A stretch of DNA of 64,000 nucleotides. Source: Mycteria americana (lineage: Eukaryota; Chordata; Aves; Ciconiiformes; Ciconiidae). The stretch is taken from contig NC_134367.1 of NCBI RefSeq assembly GCF_035582795.1, forward strand, positions 5,876,062-5,940,061, in the 5' to 3' direction. A program made the position numbers and the translations under genes. Numbering within the stretch: the first letter of the stretch is position 1; the number at the start of each line of letters is the position of its first letter. Below, piece after piece: positions 1 to 15,600 of this stretch. The notes below the pieces were generated by a model. The model worked only from the letters and a program-made list of their open reading frames with translations. It had not been told where the DNA came from and searched no databases.

Positions 1-2099
1 TGGGGTGGGGGGATCTCTGTGTTGAAGTGTTAGAGGAAAGCTGTTTGCTGCAGGGATTCAGAAGGGTCAAAGTCACACCACTGAAGGCAGGGCTTTCAGA
101 GCTGCTCCAGGGCAGAACTGGAGGATGCTCAGTCTGGTGCACACAGCTGCAGAGCACCATAGCAGAACCAAGCTCTCCGTTCAGTCTAGTGACACTCCAG
201 TGTTTTTACTTGGCGAGCAATGCCTCACATCCAAGTTTACCTTCTCCTTGTAATATCTGAGCCTAAAATCATCATAATACTCTCTCAGTCTTTATAAACA
301 ATGCTAAGTTTTGCTCCAGGATCCATGTGTTACAGGCTCATCTATCAATTTACCTACGCAGGTCTTGATTTTGGTGCACGTAATTTACAGCTCTGCAGTT
401 GCAATGCCATTAACTTGACTTTTAGCCTGGGCAGCACCCAGCTAGCACATTGAAGAGCTGATCTATTCTAAATTATTTAATTATAGTACCTGGATATGCT
501 AAGCTGCATTAGCATCATTCTTTGCTTGGCCTATTTTATGCTGTTCCAACACAGGGAATTTTAAGATCCCCAAGAGCACGTAGGTATCTCATGTGCAATC
601 TAGGTGGAATTTAGGCACTTAAGTATAGCAGTACCAGCCTAAATTCTGAAATCCTTAGGAATCTGAGAGACTTTAAAAGCTTTGAGTTTCACCAGAAAGC
701 AAAACTGGCCATGCACAGATATGCTGCCACTTCAGCTTTGCTGCATGTCTCTATGCTTGTTCCCTGCTGAAGCTGTCTGGGATTTACACACCAGGCATCC
801 CTCCACTAAAGACTTTGAGGAGTTTAATTCAGCACCCAAGTACATGCACCACAACACATGGAGCACAGGGCTCAGTAGCCCTCACAGCCTTCTCAGGGCA
901 CGTTTGTCCTAAAAGCTTAGCCATCCTCCCTGAAATGGAGAAATCGGTTCCCTCCTCTGGTTTCAGAGACTTGAATACATGTTTTTCCTGCAAGAGTGTT
1001 TTATTCTGCAGTTTATAGATGCATTGGGGTGAGGAAAATGCCATAACAGAAAGGTGCTTTCCTCTCCACTTGAAGCTGGATTGCACCACACCTAAGTCAC
1101 AAGATTGGAGAGAGAGATAACAAATGGTATCTGACTGTGATGCTGAAGGGAGCCCTTACTCCAAAAATTGTTAATATATTTTACAATGGACAGCTATGGC
1201 ATAAAAAAACATGCAGGGGTAATGGTGGTTCAGTATTGACCACTAGCTACAGCTTCAAAGTGAACCAATCTTACAGAGGTGCTGCTCAGGGTATAGTTAT
1301 CACTTCAGAGAAACAAAATCTTTGTATCTGGGACCATGGCCCCACATCAGGCTTCCCCACTGTCAGCATGCTGGGTGTTAAGAGTTTTGTTCTTACTAAA
1401 TCTGCCTCCAGCACTGAATAGAGAACTTGGATACCAAATTCAGTACTAATTCTGCTGTCACAGCTTACTTTTAAAGGAGACTGAGCATTACTAAGAGTTA
1501 GGTGGCTTCATTAGCCCACAGCAATGCTCTAGTTCCCAAGTCCTGCTGCCAGGAGCTGGATATAGACTAGATATAGCAGAGGAGAGCAGAGAGGGAATGC
1601 CTATTTTTCCATTGGAGAATAGATACTGTACCTCCTAGTATTATCAGAGCGGAGGTTTCAAGAGATGCTACAACCCAGTGATTCCCATCCTCAGAAACCA
1701 TTTTCCTATGCTAAACTACTTCTTGACTGAGGCTGGCTTATGTGTAGTCAGCCCAAGTATTTCTGAAAAATTCCCCCAACGCATCCCATGTTGCTCCAAA
1801 GTCAGTAGAAGCACAACCAAGTCTGCATGTATTTATGGCATAGATAAGTGCTAGGAGATGGAACAGTCCACCGGCTTTTCTCCAAAGCTTATAAAATTCT
1901 AATTCGATGACAGAAATTGCTGGTCTGAAAAATCTAAGCAGATAAGACAAAAAGGTCGTGAAGTTCCTGTTTAAACTGGACAGCTAGGAAGGCATGAGTT
2001 ATGGGTAGAGGGAAGACAAAAGGAGCAGGAGGGACTTTGACTCTTATCTGGGTGAAGAGAGACTGATGTTCCAAACCTTGATCCAATGAAAAGAGTACA

Positions 2100-2310
2100 C
2101 GGAATCACAGAATCACTGAGGCTGGAAGGCACCTCTGAAGATCACCTAGTTAAAGCCCGCTGCTTAGAACAGGATCAGCTACAGCAGATTCCTCAAGGCT
2201 GTGTCCAGTTGGGTCTTGTATACCTCTAAGGATGGAGACTCCACAAGAGGTGGAGCTCCTCTGTGGGCAACTTGTTCCAGTGCCCCTCTGTGGTCTCATT
2301 CAAAGTCTCA
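2100..2310 (-). mobile_element. CR1 LINE 3' tail, old fragment
   Basis: Read on the minus strand this is the 3' untranslated tail of a chicken-repeat-1 LINE. It begins at the left with the reverse complement of the CR1 end (AATCACAGAATCACTGAGG) and continues through the usual 'ggaaggcacctctgaagatca' and 'gatggagactccaca' blocks. No coding part remains. It differs from the two CR1 copies inside CDC5L, so it is probably an older and different subfamily. Substitutions and small gaps suggest considerable age. Confidence 0.85.
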
Positions 2311-5300
2311 TATGGTTTTTGAATAACGACACCACCTAACTCAAGAAATCAAGCACCTACTCATTAGCTGTTCAGTGCAGATGTCCTTCACCGAATGTTC
2401 CTTGGCAGCAGATAGTCAGCTGAATGTGGCTGTTTGCTGCAACGCCTCTCAAGCCTTGGGTGTATAAGCAAGTGAGTATCAGTTTAGAGGAGGAAGGTTG
2501 GATACATACAATATTTATTATGAAACGAAGTTCTCGTATCAGAAAAGGCTAAAAAGGGGCAGATATGATGTCTCAAAAACATGCCTAGTAATGAGAGTCT
2601 TAAATAGCTCGATCAAATCAGTGTAGTCTGTTCAAGAAAGAGAGGTTACCATTTGATCCCAATTTGGGGAAGAAATGTCTGCTAGAGTCAGCAAAAGACA
2701 CAGTAAATCCTGACAGAAAGCAGAAGATTGCTGCATTCTGACAATTAATTCTGTACAGTGCACACAAAACCATAAAATAGGTAAATTAAACAATGCCAGA
2801 TCACCACAAAGATGCTGGAATCCAACTGTTCACCTTATTAAATTCATAGAACAGTTGCTGGCACTGTTTTGGGCTGGGCCAACTAGCACTGTCCTAAGTC
2901 ATTCCCAGGCACAGGACAGCTAAAATGGGCCCAGGACCATTCCCAGTGAGGTCATCGGTTTTGAAGACAAAATGACACTGTTTAGTTCCGCATGTTGCCC
3001 CATGCATTTTGCTCTTATCGTGAGTGCAAACATTTAGCTGAGAAATAGATTCTGAAGGTGCAGTCATTAGATGAGAAGTGACTGTTTTAAAGGATAGTTA
3101 GTGCTCAAATAGAGCTTATAAGTCTGATAAAGAAAATTCTTTGGAAAGTTTACTGGCCTGTGCTATGCAGTCAGCTCACCTAACGTTTCTTTTTCGCCTT
3201 CTTGGTAAAAACACAACAGCAGGCTCAGTTCAAGAAGCCTGATGTCACCCAATCCAAGCCAGATCTCCTGCTTTCCTATTTGTTGCATGGTCTATCCTCT
3301 CACTACTGAAACAAGACATTAAATGTCTTCAGGCAAGCAAAGAGAAACCAGAGGCAAGTTTAAAACATTTTGCTGAGAATTTAATTACTCCCTGGAGAGC
3401 CAGGGAGTCTACATCAGGAGCCCAGTCCTCTTCCAAATTTGTGGGCACCTTAGATTACACTGTGTGGATAGTTCATGCTGGTTTAGATGTCATTTCATTT
3501 ATTGTGAAACCCTGAACTTAGCATTCACATGGGGTAGGATTACATCAACAGTTCAGTTATGAAATGGAAGAAAAGAAAATAAATGATTAAAACCAGAAGA
3601 GTTGACTGATCCCAAACCCAGTGCATTATTCATGTGTTGTTTAACAATAGCAAGTTGTACCCAGCATTATCTTTCTGCACTTCAGATCAATCTAGATTAT
3701 CTGTTTACAACCAAAGCACAGTCAAAATTTATACATCTTGACAGACCCAATTTTAGGGGATCATATTTTAGAATTGTTTTGTGAAATTTCCCTTCAATTT
3801 AAGAACGTACTCTTTAATTTAAACAGATAGAAGAATAAAGTTGCTACCTACTCACTTCTGAAAGGTTATGTGAAACTTCAAACAAAACCTGAACTCACCA
3901 TGAGATCATACATACATATTTGATGTAAATATATACATGTATATAAAACAAGTTCCTATTGTTCATGTAAAAACAAGGTATGGGTTGACTAATTACTTGA
4001 AGCTACCAAGTTAGACCATCCTACAACTTTATTCTTCCTTTCCACAGAAAAGAAAAAAAAAAAAGAGTATTCTGAAGGCCTGAAAGTCTGAATCTGTAGG
4101 AGCAAAGGAATTGTTCTGAATTATCAGTTTGCCAGGATGTGGTAGTTCATTTTGCAGAGATAAAATGTCCCAAGGTTTGGAGCTGTTTCGTCCAAGAATA
4201 TGGGGTTTGGTTTGGTATCATATATCAATATCGTTTATATCTCCTGATATGTGGAGAGGGCTATGAATCTATGTCCATATCTGCACAGAATTCACATCTA
4301 TCAAAAATAGACATGTACCATTTAGAAGAGGAGCATGGCTTTGCTGTTCCTGTTTATCTCTGGCTGCTCTGTCCAGATCTTCTCTTCTGTGAAGACTCTG
4401 AGATTTCAAGCTGAGCAGAGTACTGCAAACAGCCTGTTTGGACAGTCCCTTTTGGGTGCCTTCTCCTTGCTTCAAAACAAGTCTGCCATGATGCACACTC
4501 AAGCCTTTTCATTAACAAATCCCACGTTTTTCAAACTCCTTGGAGGAGACAACTTCATCATATTCTCCAGGAATTCCTACAACTTCCTTCCATTTAACTA
4601 TTAGGCTATTTCTGCAGTCTTAATTTTGGAAGCTCATCTTTGAGCTGAGACCTCTAGCTGAGCTTCTAGCTTTCACCTCCATTTATGAAAACCAGAATCA
4701 GCATTTAAGCTGAAGTCTCAGAGTCTGCTCATGAAGTTGTATGTTTTCAACAACCAAATCTTGTTTAAGCTGGTATTTGCAACCTCAAGCATAGTAATTT
4801 GTAAATTGTTTTCTTCTGGACATCTGCACTGACTTGCATGTTATTGTCTGAGGGGTTATTTACAAACTTGATTTGTTTATTATAAACTTGATCTAGGGAC
4901 ACTAACCTCCCTAGCTTCCCTCTACAGTAACTGAAGGTAGCTGCCCCCTTGAAGAATCCAGTTTGGATCAATAAATTTTGCTCTTTCACTAAAACCATTT
5001 TTGCATATAATACCCGGCTGTTGGTTAACCCAGTCAAAGCGAGTACAGCTCTCCACCGTAGCAGTTAGAGACTCACTCTAGATCTGAGTTGCAGCTGTTA
5101 TTCCAGTGAGTGTTTGACCCCAGAGCAGAAAACGGACTCCAAACCCAAGACCATCTTGTACGCACAGGACTGAAAGATGATTTTAAGACTTTTTACATCA
5201 TTCTTCACTTTTAAGAGTTGTTCAATGCTACTGGCAGTTTGAGATGAGAGTAAATAGCAGTTTAACACTAAATGAATGACCAGTGATTGAGATATGAGGA

Positions 5301-8300
5301 AACAAAAACTTGTACAACTTCCACACTAGCATTAGTAAGTATATCATGGAACTAAAGCCAGAAGCTCACATTTATTAAACAACCATGTCATCATCGGTTT
5401 GTAGCTGGGAACCATTGATACTCATTCTGCATTGGTGAAAAGGAGAGGACAAAATATGCAGCTGTGAGGAAAGTGGCACGTGGAGAAAAGATGTGTCGTG
5501 TCCCTGATATGACAAGCCAGCTCTTTTCAACTGGGCAATAGACTGCCCTCTCAGGGACAATTTTTTTTTTTTTCACAGTTCCCAAATATGAAATGAAAGG
5601 CACTAATTTGAGAAGCAGTATGAAAACAAGACAAATCAGAAACATAGCATGAGGTGAGAAGGGAAAGAGGGTAATAAGATACAAAAAGTTTAATTCAGCA
5701 TGCAACTACGAAGCATATCATAGCTATTTCTTTCAAAGGTGTGAGACAACAGACACTAATACACTATGAGTGGGAAGGAAATGGCACCAAAGGTGCTAAC
5801 ATAAAATGAAAACTACTATTATGTCAGGAAAAGAGAAGAATAAAATCTATTGCCCATGGTGTGGAATTTGACAATGCAAACCTGCTCATATTTAATACGG
5901 TGACAGTGTTCCTAGACCTCAGTTTAATAGTAGCATGAACAGCACTAATCCTCTCATTTTCAAGGTTTCAAAGACAAATTCATGTCCTGTTATGTTGGAT
6001 ATTGCACAAATAACTATGAGGGAACACTTGCTTGCAGTTTAAGTAATTTTTCCACCATTTATTGACTAGTTTTTGGTAGCAAGCTCCACTGAATTTTCCT
6101 TTGCATTTTGGTCCTGCACTCCATTTATTCATGGTTCCTCCGTGTCATTCAGACCATGGGAAAAAGTCATACAATTTGTAGAATGGACCACAAGAATATT
6201 CCTGTGCAGTAGCTCCATATCATCATCCTCTGCACACCTCTAGGTGGACTGGGAAGCATGGAGTGGCTGGGAAGCAGCCGCTGTACACACAAAAAAGCCA
6301 GTGAACAGATTGAATCATTTAAGACTCTCCAGTTCTGTGTAACTGTAGCATGGTGGCAACAAAGACTTGGCTGTCTGTAATCCTAAACTCAGAAGTGCCC
6401 TGGAAGCAGCAAAATAGCAATCATGGCACTGGGAGTCAGACATCAGAAAAGGATCACAGTGTGTAGGGTTGGGGCGATACCTGCCCAGATCCCTCCAGCA
6501 GCAGTGGAAGCAGGATGACCAGCTCTTCAGGAGTCTCCCCAAGACTAGTCTCAGCTCTGCTTCTTCTTTGTTTCTTTTTCATATGATCTAGTGCTGATTT
6601 GGACTCACTCCTTCTTCCTTTGAATGACAAAACTCAATTCTCTCCACTTTGTTGGGAAATCTGGAACCATGCTGAGAGGTAGCATCACTCCAACAGCACA
6701 GGTGAAACTGGTCCTTCTCTTTGTTCCTTAACTTTGGTAGCAGGAGTGGGATCTGGCAGAACTGAGACAGGACAAAACAGGCTCTGGCAGCGATGGCCAC
6801 AAATGGGGACATTTGGCATGCAGGGTCATATGGAATGGCAAACACTAGAGAGCACTTTTGAACATAGGCATGAGGACAATAAAACCCACCCAGTGCTGCT
6901 TCTGGTAGATTCCACTGATTGCATCCTTGCTTGCGTTGGTGTTGCATGCTTCACTGGAGGAGGGAAAGGGGGATTTGTTTTGAGGGGAGCTTGTTACATT
7001 TATTTAAAGGTAGTCAGAGGAAAGGTTACTGGAGTGGGAGACAAAAGATCAAGGTACTTTTACTATCTTTGAGGACAAAGCTGAAGTATATACTGATATT
7101 CTTTGCCCAAATGGTGTAACCTAGTTGTGTTGACACCATGGAGTCTTTGGACACTGTTTGGGTTTACAAACACTGTCTGCAGGACTGAAGCTCCAAGGTG
7201 CAGCCACCTTTATTCCCTCTTCCAGTTTCTCCACAAAGGCAGGAATACAGCAGACCAGGGGTGTGATACCAAAGCAGGCATGGCTGTGTATCCGGTGCAG
7301 ACAGACAGTGGAGTAGGGTTCAAGGGTGCAATCATATGGGACTACAGATGAACTCGATGGTACTGCTCTGCCCCTGCTACTGCCTACTGTGTGACACTCA
7401 TCAAGTCGCTTCCTTCCTCTTTCTGCCTCTGATTTATCCACTGAGATCGTACATTTTTCAAGGTCTGACTGATCTCCTACTATTTCTGCTCAGTGTCTGG
7501 TAACAATGCAGCACCATTATTGGCTTATGCCTCTCACCACCATTGTGATACAACAACAATAGTTTTAAGAAGGAGGCCAATTTTCTTTCACATTAGGATT
7601 TGGCTAATTTTACCCTTACTAATTTCTAAATGGACCCACACTGGGAATTCAGAAATGCCAGGATTACAACGTATTATTTAGAGAGACTTGTAAGAGAAAA
7701 ATAGCTGAGAGACTGAATCCTGTATAAATTTAGTGGAAAACATGAGTGGAAATTCATGGAGATGCTTCTCTTGGATGGAAAAGAACAGGTTTCCTTGTTC
7801 AATCTGGAACACAATGTTTAATGGAGAAAGAAGACAGAAAGATTGGGAAACAAAGGCACAACAGAGACTTGCTGATAACAAATGTCTTATTAGGTAGAAT
7901 GGGGAAGACAAAAATTCTGTTCTACAATAAGCTGTGGTAGCACCAACAGTACTTTTAAAATGACCCTGTTAAGGACAGCATTCAGCATAGCTGCCTGCCC
8001 AGCAACTACTAATGCAACAACCCACTGCTAAGGCAACTTCGCTGGAATCTTAACTTCATGTGAAAGATACTGCTTGGCTGGGTGAGTTTAAGGGTCCTGA
8101 GCAGCAGGGATGGCACCAGAAGCCTCATGTCAAGACCCTCTGTGCTTTTGAGGTCTTTATCAAATTTGCAAAATCATGTTCATGTTTCTTCTTCAGCCTT
8201 CAGATTATATTTATGTAAGTGAGAGGAGTCACAGCTGTTCTGTCTTGACTTCCTTTCCATGGCCTTTTGACCCTTTAAGCCAAATAGTGTTCAATCCTCG

Positions 8301-11300
8301 CTATACAAAACTGCCAATCTTCAAGCTGGCTGTAAATATGGCACAGAGTAGGATTGTGAGGCAAAGAAAAGAAACTACTGTACTACTTTCTTGATATTAT
8401 TAGATATTAGGCACTAGCATTTTAATTGCTTGAGTTTTCCAAGTTAACTCAGCTGCAGCTACATGTTGCTTTCAGAGAGCATATCCCACACCTCTGGGTT
8501 GGAAAGTGCTTTAGGGTTTACTTCCTGGCACTTCACTCCCCCTTTGCAGTGGTGTGAAATGCCCTTTGCAGGGATATAAAAGATCATCTAAGTTGCAAAA
8601 AATAATTCCCACAAGTGTTATTAACTTGCAGTCAGGTGCTCTGCTCATTGCTCTTGATACTTGACGGGAAACAAAAGTGGGATCAGGGGGTAAGTTAAAT
8701 ATTTAGTGGATATTCCCTGTATTTGCACAGAGAAACTTTCAGCTATTTCCTTCATGTTTAAACAGTGCTCAGCTACTCTTTGCTAATATTGAGTTATCCC
8801 TCTGATTACCTTCCAAGGGCCACTTTACAGTGAAAAACTACTAAGAAGACAAAAGGCCTCAGAAAAGCTATGCATCACTGCAGCCTTCTGCATCTCTAGG
8901 TAGGCATGATACAAATTCCTCTGATGCTTAAGTAATCTGCTGTACATTGGAAAAAATATTGTCTCATTTTTAAGACACTGGTTCAGATTACTCTGTAATA
9001 GACCATGCTTAAAAACAGCAACAGCAACTGTGAATACTTTCTGCACTCAATTACACTGGAAAAACAGAGATGAACCTAGCCTTGGGAAAAAAAAAAAAAA
9101 CAGTCCCTGGGGAGTGCTGGGTTCAGTTCCTTGCCTTGCCACAGTCTTCCTGTCTGCTTTTCGGCAAGTGATTAAATCTTTCTGTTCCTTAATGCCCCAA
9201 AATTAAACTATGGATGTCAGTAAAGCTTTCTTCTTCTTTATATCCTTTAACTTGCCAGCACACTTTGTGGCAAAGTTCTGGCCTGTGCAAATCAGCATTC
9301 CCTCAGGCAATGTCTGGAGATGATTCAAAGGATACCAGTGCGCCAGGGACCATTCCTGGTGGGCAATTTCCCTCCTGTGTTGGGAGGGAAAAAGGTTCAG
9401 GTAGATCTGAGCTGTGCTATGCCACCTGCCCTGCTGCTCAGAGCTCAGTTGATGGCTTGTTTTACTCACATAAGCACAGAGCTTGGGGGCACACTTTGGC
9501 TTATCTGGAAGTAGAGATGCTTGTCACTTGGAGAATCCCTCCCCAACAGCATTTTCCATTCAGTCTGTGTTGCAAACATGTTTGTTTGTTTGTAGACTCC
9601 ATTTCCTCATTAGGAGAGAATCTCTGTATTCATTCAGAAAGGAAAATTCTAGGCCATCTTTATCCATTACGGTTATTTAAAAAAACTCTGACAGCATGAC
9701 TACAACAGGCACAGAAACCATGAGGTAAATAAAGAATCATAATTGTGATGCTTTTTTCACTCATCATTTCTGTGATACTGACTTGTGACCACTTTAATGT
9801 GTGGAGTTGACAGGATAATATTAATCTATTTTTGCCTGTAACTGAATATATTAAAATATTTGTCTGCACATGTACTTAAATGGATTTTATGATGCTAATA
9901 TTAGAACAGAATTTATTTCAGCTAAATAAAACCTTTTAAAAGTTTCAGATCTAGTTTAAACTGATCGTCCAGACTTCTTCTAGAGTCAACGGTGAAAGAC
10001 AGGCACTCTTGGTGGAGAAATATGCACCTTATCTGAATGAGATCAGTTGCCATTTGGAAGTGCCTGTTGACATTACAAGGAGCCCAGAGAGGTGTCTTAA
10101 ACAAGCCACCTGATTTGAGGTGGCTAGATTTGGTTAAGCTGAATCCTGTCTTGACAGACTTATTCTAGACAACACAAGAAACCTATAGGAAAGGATGAAC
10201 TGGATCCTAGGTGTCTCAGATCTTGAGTTAAGGCTTTAAACTGCATATATTCTCCTTGGTTCCATTACTACCAAAATCTGAAATTCCTCAGACCATGCAA
10301 CAGCCATGAATCCTGCTTGCTATTTAAAAATGAAAAAGTATTTTAGCCGTCCAACTTGAATATTATTTTCCCAAAGGTTTTAAATCATCAGTTTCTTCCT
10401 GTAGAAACACGATTAGGACAATGATGTTTTCAGCATTTGAATGATCTTAGTTTGACTGTGAAAGTCATAGCACACTGACCTGGACAACAGGGGGAACATG
10501 AGTTTGCCACTTCGTTGTTGCAGAAAATTGTTGGTACCTGTAAGGCTCTGCTAGTAAGGTAATAGCATGTTCTCTGAGGCATTCTCCAGGCACAAAAGAG
10601 TAATCTCGCCCAGAAACTGGAAAGAAAGACTGGAGCAGTGGGGTGAGTAAAAGTATAACTATTGCAAAAGCACCCACAATGCCACAAAAATAAGACAAAA
10701 CCTTAAACTCTCATATTTTCTCTCCTAGTCTTCACTTGCCCCAAAAGCTACAATATCCTTTCATGTTACTTATTGTTGATTAATGAAGTTTCAAGCTTCA
10801 GTAACAGAGTTCAATAATGTATTTCCTCTTATCAGTTTTCCCTCATATAAGCAACATCTCTGCCTGTCTGGCAGAGAGGAAGAACATGAAGTTTTATCCC
10901 AAAAGTTTTGTCTACTTTGAATTCTTATCAAAGATACTTTCAGTCCCCTCATCACAAGAGGTCGTTTGTTTAATCCACCAGACTTGCTACTGAGATGTAG
11001 GCTTCAAGATGGTCAAATGATGAAAGGATAGAGTTTGTATGTCAGGGAAACAGTTAGTGATGGATTCACTTCCTGGTTACAGTCCTGTAAACGCTAGTTG
11101 CCCACAGGCACCCCTTACAGCACAGACAGGCACCCTCCATATGAAACATCATCCCACCTGCCTTCAGCTGGAGGTGACCTGCCCTTCACAGATCATAAGG
11201 AGAACCTATATAATCAGTTTAAAATAGACTCCCTAACTTACTCCTGTCTCTGGTGAGCCAGCTGACCAAACTGCTGGGGCTCTTTGAGGAAGGCGGTTAA

Positions 11301-12599
11301 CACTCAGATTGGATGGGGAAGCTGTTCTTTGTAAACCACAGACCAGTGGCAGCCTTGGATTAGAGGGACAAAGGGATTGAGTAGTGATTGCCGTGATAAT
11401 GAAGACTGTGGAGTAGATGGACCAAATCAGAAGAGACTCAGGTACTAAGGGAAGGGATTGTTGTGCTAACGTATACTAACAGGATAGCATATACACAGCC
11501 TTTACAACTGAGTGAGCACCCATATTAGTCTATGACTCACTTTGTTCTGCCAGCTTTGCTGCAAGAGTGGCGACCTTTGGCAAAACATTAATAATAAAAA
11601 ACAGAAGAATGATGTTATCTTAAATTGTGGCACCCAGCTGCTAAATTAATGTATGCCGAAACCCCAGGGTTTGCAAAGCCCACTGAAGCCAGTGGAAAGA
11701 TTCCCGTTGACCTCAGTGGGCTGTGAATCATTCTCAAATGGAAATGGAGCTCCAATTCCAGTGGCTGTTCTCATCTCCATGCAGATTAGTCTGGGGCAGA
11801 TCCCATATCAGCCATGGTGTTTGTTGGGTGATAAAGCTATTTCCTGCTGATAAGGTGAAGCATACCCTCATTGTACTCTGAAGTGGGGATGGGGTGAGTT
11901 CATCTAATCCCATTAGACATCTATATCTAAGCTGATCACCCTCTGCTTCTCTGGTACTCAATGGAGAGAAGTCAGCATTTCATCTGCAACTCATCACTCC
12001 AAAATGGACATATAAAATAGTTCAGATGACTCACACTCTAAATGCCTGTTTCTTCCCATTGACAATAAAGGGAGCCTGAGGTAATTTTCTCAGATTCAGA
12101 CATTGACATGTGGTCGGAAGAATTTCACTCCAAGCATCTTCATTAGACAAGCTTCAAAAATGTTGTGGTTTTATATCTGATTGCTAAATCAAACAGCTAA
12201 GTCAACACAAGACCCTAGCAGAGACAGTTTCAGGTAAACCCAGTCGGCTTTGAGTTGTCTTTCATGAACTACAGAGCTTTGCCTCAGTAGGATTTTATAT
12301 TAACAGCTTAAAAATATACCAAGTTTTTTCAGTGAGAAGATAGCCTTTGATGTACCCTGCTCTGGTTACATGTTCTGGATGACAGGTCCAAAATGTCTCA
12401 GGTATATTCCAAAGATAATAATATTAAACAGACAAGAGCCTTCAAATTATTGCCATTACTTTGTTCTCAGAAAGCTCTCATCCCACTGGTGAACAGTATA
12501 GGGTGAAATTCAGCACCAAATTCAAACCTACATGTACACATCTACAACAGAGTCTAGGCTCCCGTTATACTTACTGGAGAACTAGTCAATACAGGCAAT

Positions 12600-12655
12600 A
12601 GAGACTGGAAAGCAATTCACCTGCCTAAATGTAGGTATCTACTTTAGAGTGACTT
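12600..12655. repeat. Possible ancient 'taggtgcctaa'-type repeat fragment
   Basis: The segment has cacctgcctaaatgtaggt followed by 'atctact', alternating the two strands of a 'taggtgcctaa' word. Similar words occur at 575-625, 15,385-15,480, 16,845-16,865 and 23,790-23,830. At the last site the word follows a 'tgaaaatc' block, a pairing I recall from old archosaur and turtle interspersed repeats. The family is not identified and confidence is low. Confidence 0.3.
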
Positions 12656-15600
12656 GAACTACACTCTAGGTTCTGTTGGCTATAGAAAATCCCTCTCCAA
12701 ACCAGAAATTTGGCCACCAGCTCCAATGTAGTCACTACACAAAGAAGATACCTAAAATTGGGTAATTGTAGTTGAATCCCATCCACTGGAAACTTCCCAC
12801 TTGGTTGCCTAGTAATAACATCCATACCTAGACCATATCCTGACAGGATACAGTGTGATGAGATGTGCCATATCCTGGACCACTAGAACTATTATGTCAA
12901 GAGATAATGAACTAATACAGAGATAAAAAGAACCCAAAATAAGCTTTGAAGTAACAATTTCATTTTGAAGTGAAGTTTCCTGGGTACATACATATATATA
13001 TATGGTTTTTTAAAGCAACACTTTTCTAAATGGGCAGGAAAGTTTTTATACTTGTGGTTTTGTTCATACTGAGAATGAGAATATGCTGTGAAACTTCAAC
13101 ATTTGCCATGAAATGGAAATGCTGAGTTTCAGACAGCTCAAGTAAATTCGATAAAGCCCTGCAAAGACAAAGTGTACAACATCTTTAGCACAACCAAAAC
13201 CATAAACTGGCTCCACAAGGGGACATGTAAGTATGAATGCCAGTCTTTGTTGTGTAGGACTGATCCCCTTCTGCCAGATGTTTCTCAGATGATAGTCCAG
13301 ACACACCAACATAAAGCTTCTCACGAAATTACCCAAAACATAACAGAGTCCTTGCGTATTTGAAAAGCTCTATTCACAAACACAGCTTCTAACTTGGCAC
13401 TTATCCTCAAAATATTCATGATTGTCAGCAGCTATTAAAACCAAGAATAACAATGGCTATTTCCATAATAGCTGTATTTTGAAATCTCAGAGCACTTTGT
13501 GAACTTGACAGACTTATCTCAGATGTATGGACTCATATTATCTATTAGGGAATGCAGCTCCCTCTGGGGCAAGAACTGGACTTCTGTTCTCAAAAATTCT
13601 ATAAAGAAATACAGATAAGGCATGAATACAGACCTCTGAAAATTGAGCCCAATTTGGATTTTCAGTTAGGCTGAATATGAGTTTTGCTCTCAGAATGTGC
13701 CTAGAAACTATACTTAACCTCTGAAAGAGTAGAATGATTTCTTTTTTAACGAGCAGCAGTAAGTAGGATTTCTCTCTTTTGCCCTAGAGAGATGGCATAA
13801 GGTTTTGAAGTACTCCAATATCAGGCAAGGGAACTGGTGCAAGGAGATAGCATGGACTGCAGAATTGGCAGTGCAATAAACAACATTAACTGCCTTTTGT
13901 GTTCCCATTGATACAGCCCCGAGACGGCACCTGGGACACCATGACTGTGTTCCAGTTTTCTGTTTAGGCAAGAGTCCTCTGTGTTTTCTTTTCTTCCATC
14001 TCTAAAATGAGATGTCTCCTTTGTAATATCTCTGGGGAGAAGCCTGTCTAACAGAAATATAGTTTGGTTTGTTTCTGAGTGAACCACAACTACTCCAGGT
14101 AACTTTAGCTAGGGAGAAGTCTGTAGGTGTGAACTTTGCCACTTCTGGAATATATGCTAAATGCAGGCACAGCAAATGACCCTCTGGAAAAACCCTAAGT
14201 GCTGTTTTTGTCTGCCGGGGAAAGAATGAAGTGTCTTCCTATAGCATGTCACAGGTTGGTCTTTGGGGAAGCACCACAAGCTTGGGACAGTTCAGAGAAA
14301 TCATGTGTGCCAAGTAAGTTTCTTCCTAGCCCCTTTCCTTGGAAAGCTCCTTCAATTCAGCATTATGTGAACTGTATTTTTCAGAGCAATGCTTGCTTGT
14401 GGGTTTCATCTGTGTTTAATTATAACATAGCCATTGCAAATATAATGCCTTTTGACTGATAAGTCACCCTAGTAATCATCCTACTCTAATGAGAAGTCCA
14501 TACCACTCGGTGAAAGCCTCAATCACTTCTAACATGCTGTGTAACTGTCACTTACACAAGACAAAATGATGGGAAAAAAAAGTATTTTGTACTTGCATTA
14601 ATGGAATTCGCTTGAAGCCAGACTTACGCTGCAACATGCAGGGGAAAATAAATTCTGGAGAGAATTTTGGTATCAGATAAAATGCCCCTCGTGTTTTTCC
14701 ATTATTAAAAGTATAACCTAAACTCTTTTAGGATGCAATAATCTAAGCTGGAAGGAAAATACAAATATAGGCTAGGAGGGACCTGATGTGTTTAGTTGGG
14801 GAAAAGGTTGCAAACACAAAAAGCTTTGGTTTCTTCTTTTCCATAATTTTCAATCATTTTCAATCTTGTCAGCATGAATAATATAGTTGATTTTTGCTGT
14901 GATCATGAAGGAGCTGCAGAATACATAACAAAGTTGAAAAACAGCTGAAAAACCATTTATCTGTTTTGTTTTCAATTGAGACATTCCTCCTAACTGCAGA
15001 AAAGTAACCAAGCTGACTATAATTCCGTAAGCCACATCTGATCAGCATATAGTTTAGGTTTTGGAGGGAATTTTTAAGAAATCTTATTAAATAAAAAAAA
15101 TAATGCTACTTGTATGTTACAGTCAGACAAAATATCTTTTTATGTAGTCAGAAGAAATATCTTTTTTGCAGCCCAGAACAGAAGTCCTAACTCTGAGGTT
15201 TCTTGTTCTGCATGTACCCATTTAGTCTCTCCTACTGAGGACTTTAGTGGTTGGTGGACTAAGTTTGCAGATAGAAGCTTCTCAGGAAATTATGGAGGTA
15301 CATTTGGATGGGAGTCATCTAAGTTAGTCTAGATCCCCTTTACCCACTACAACACATATTTCCAGGTGAAAGTCTCGTCTTCTTTTAATATAGACATCTA
15401 AAGGTCAGATGCACACGAAAGGTGCCTATTTCTCTTTCATCCATAAGAAGGGCCTTAGGTGTCTAGTTTAAAGGAAGCCCTATGGAAGGGTAGATAGGCG
15501 AGGAAATACATTATTCTAAGAATTGGCAAAAGAGGAGAAAAGGTGTATTCAGTTCTGATTGGCCTGGTTTTGTTTTATTTTGTGGCAATTGTGATTCTAG

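Noticed and set aside
9214-9699. 161-codon open frame on the plus strand
   Set aside because: Low-complexity composition, no recognisable family, no promoter context, and open frames overlap it in other phases.
13480-13575. Possible MIR-like SINE
   Set aside because: Only the 'agagcactttgtgaac' word fits. The rest does not follow the MIR block order well enough to annotate.
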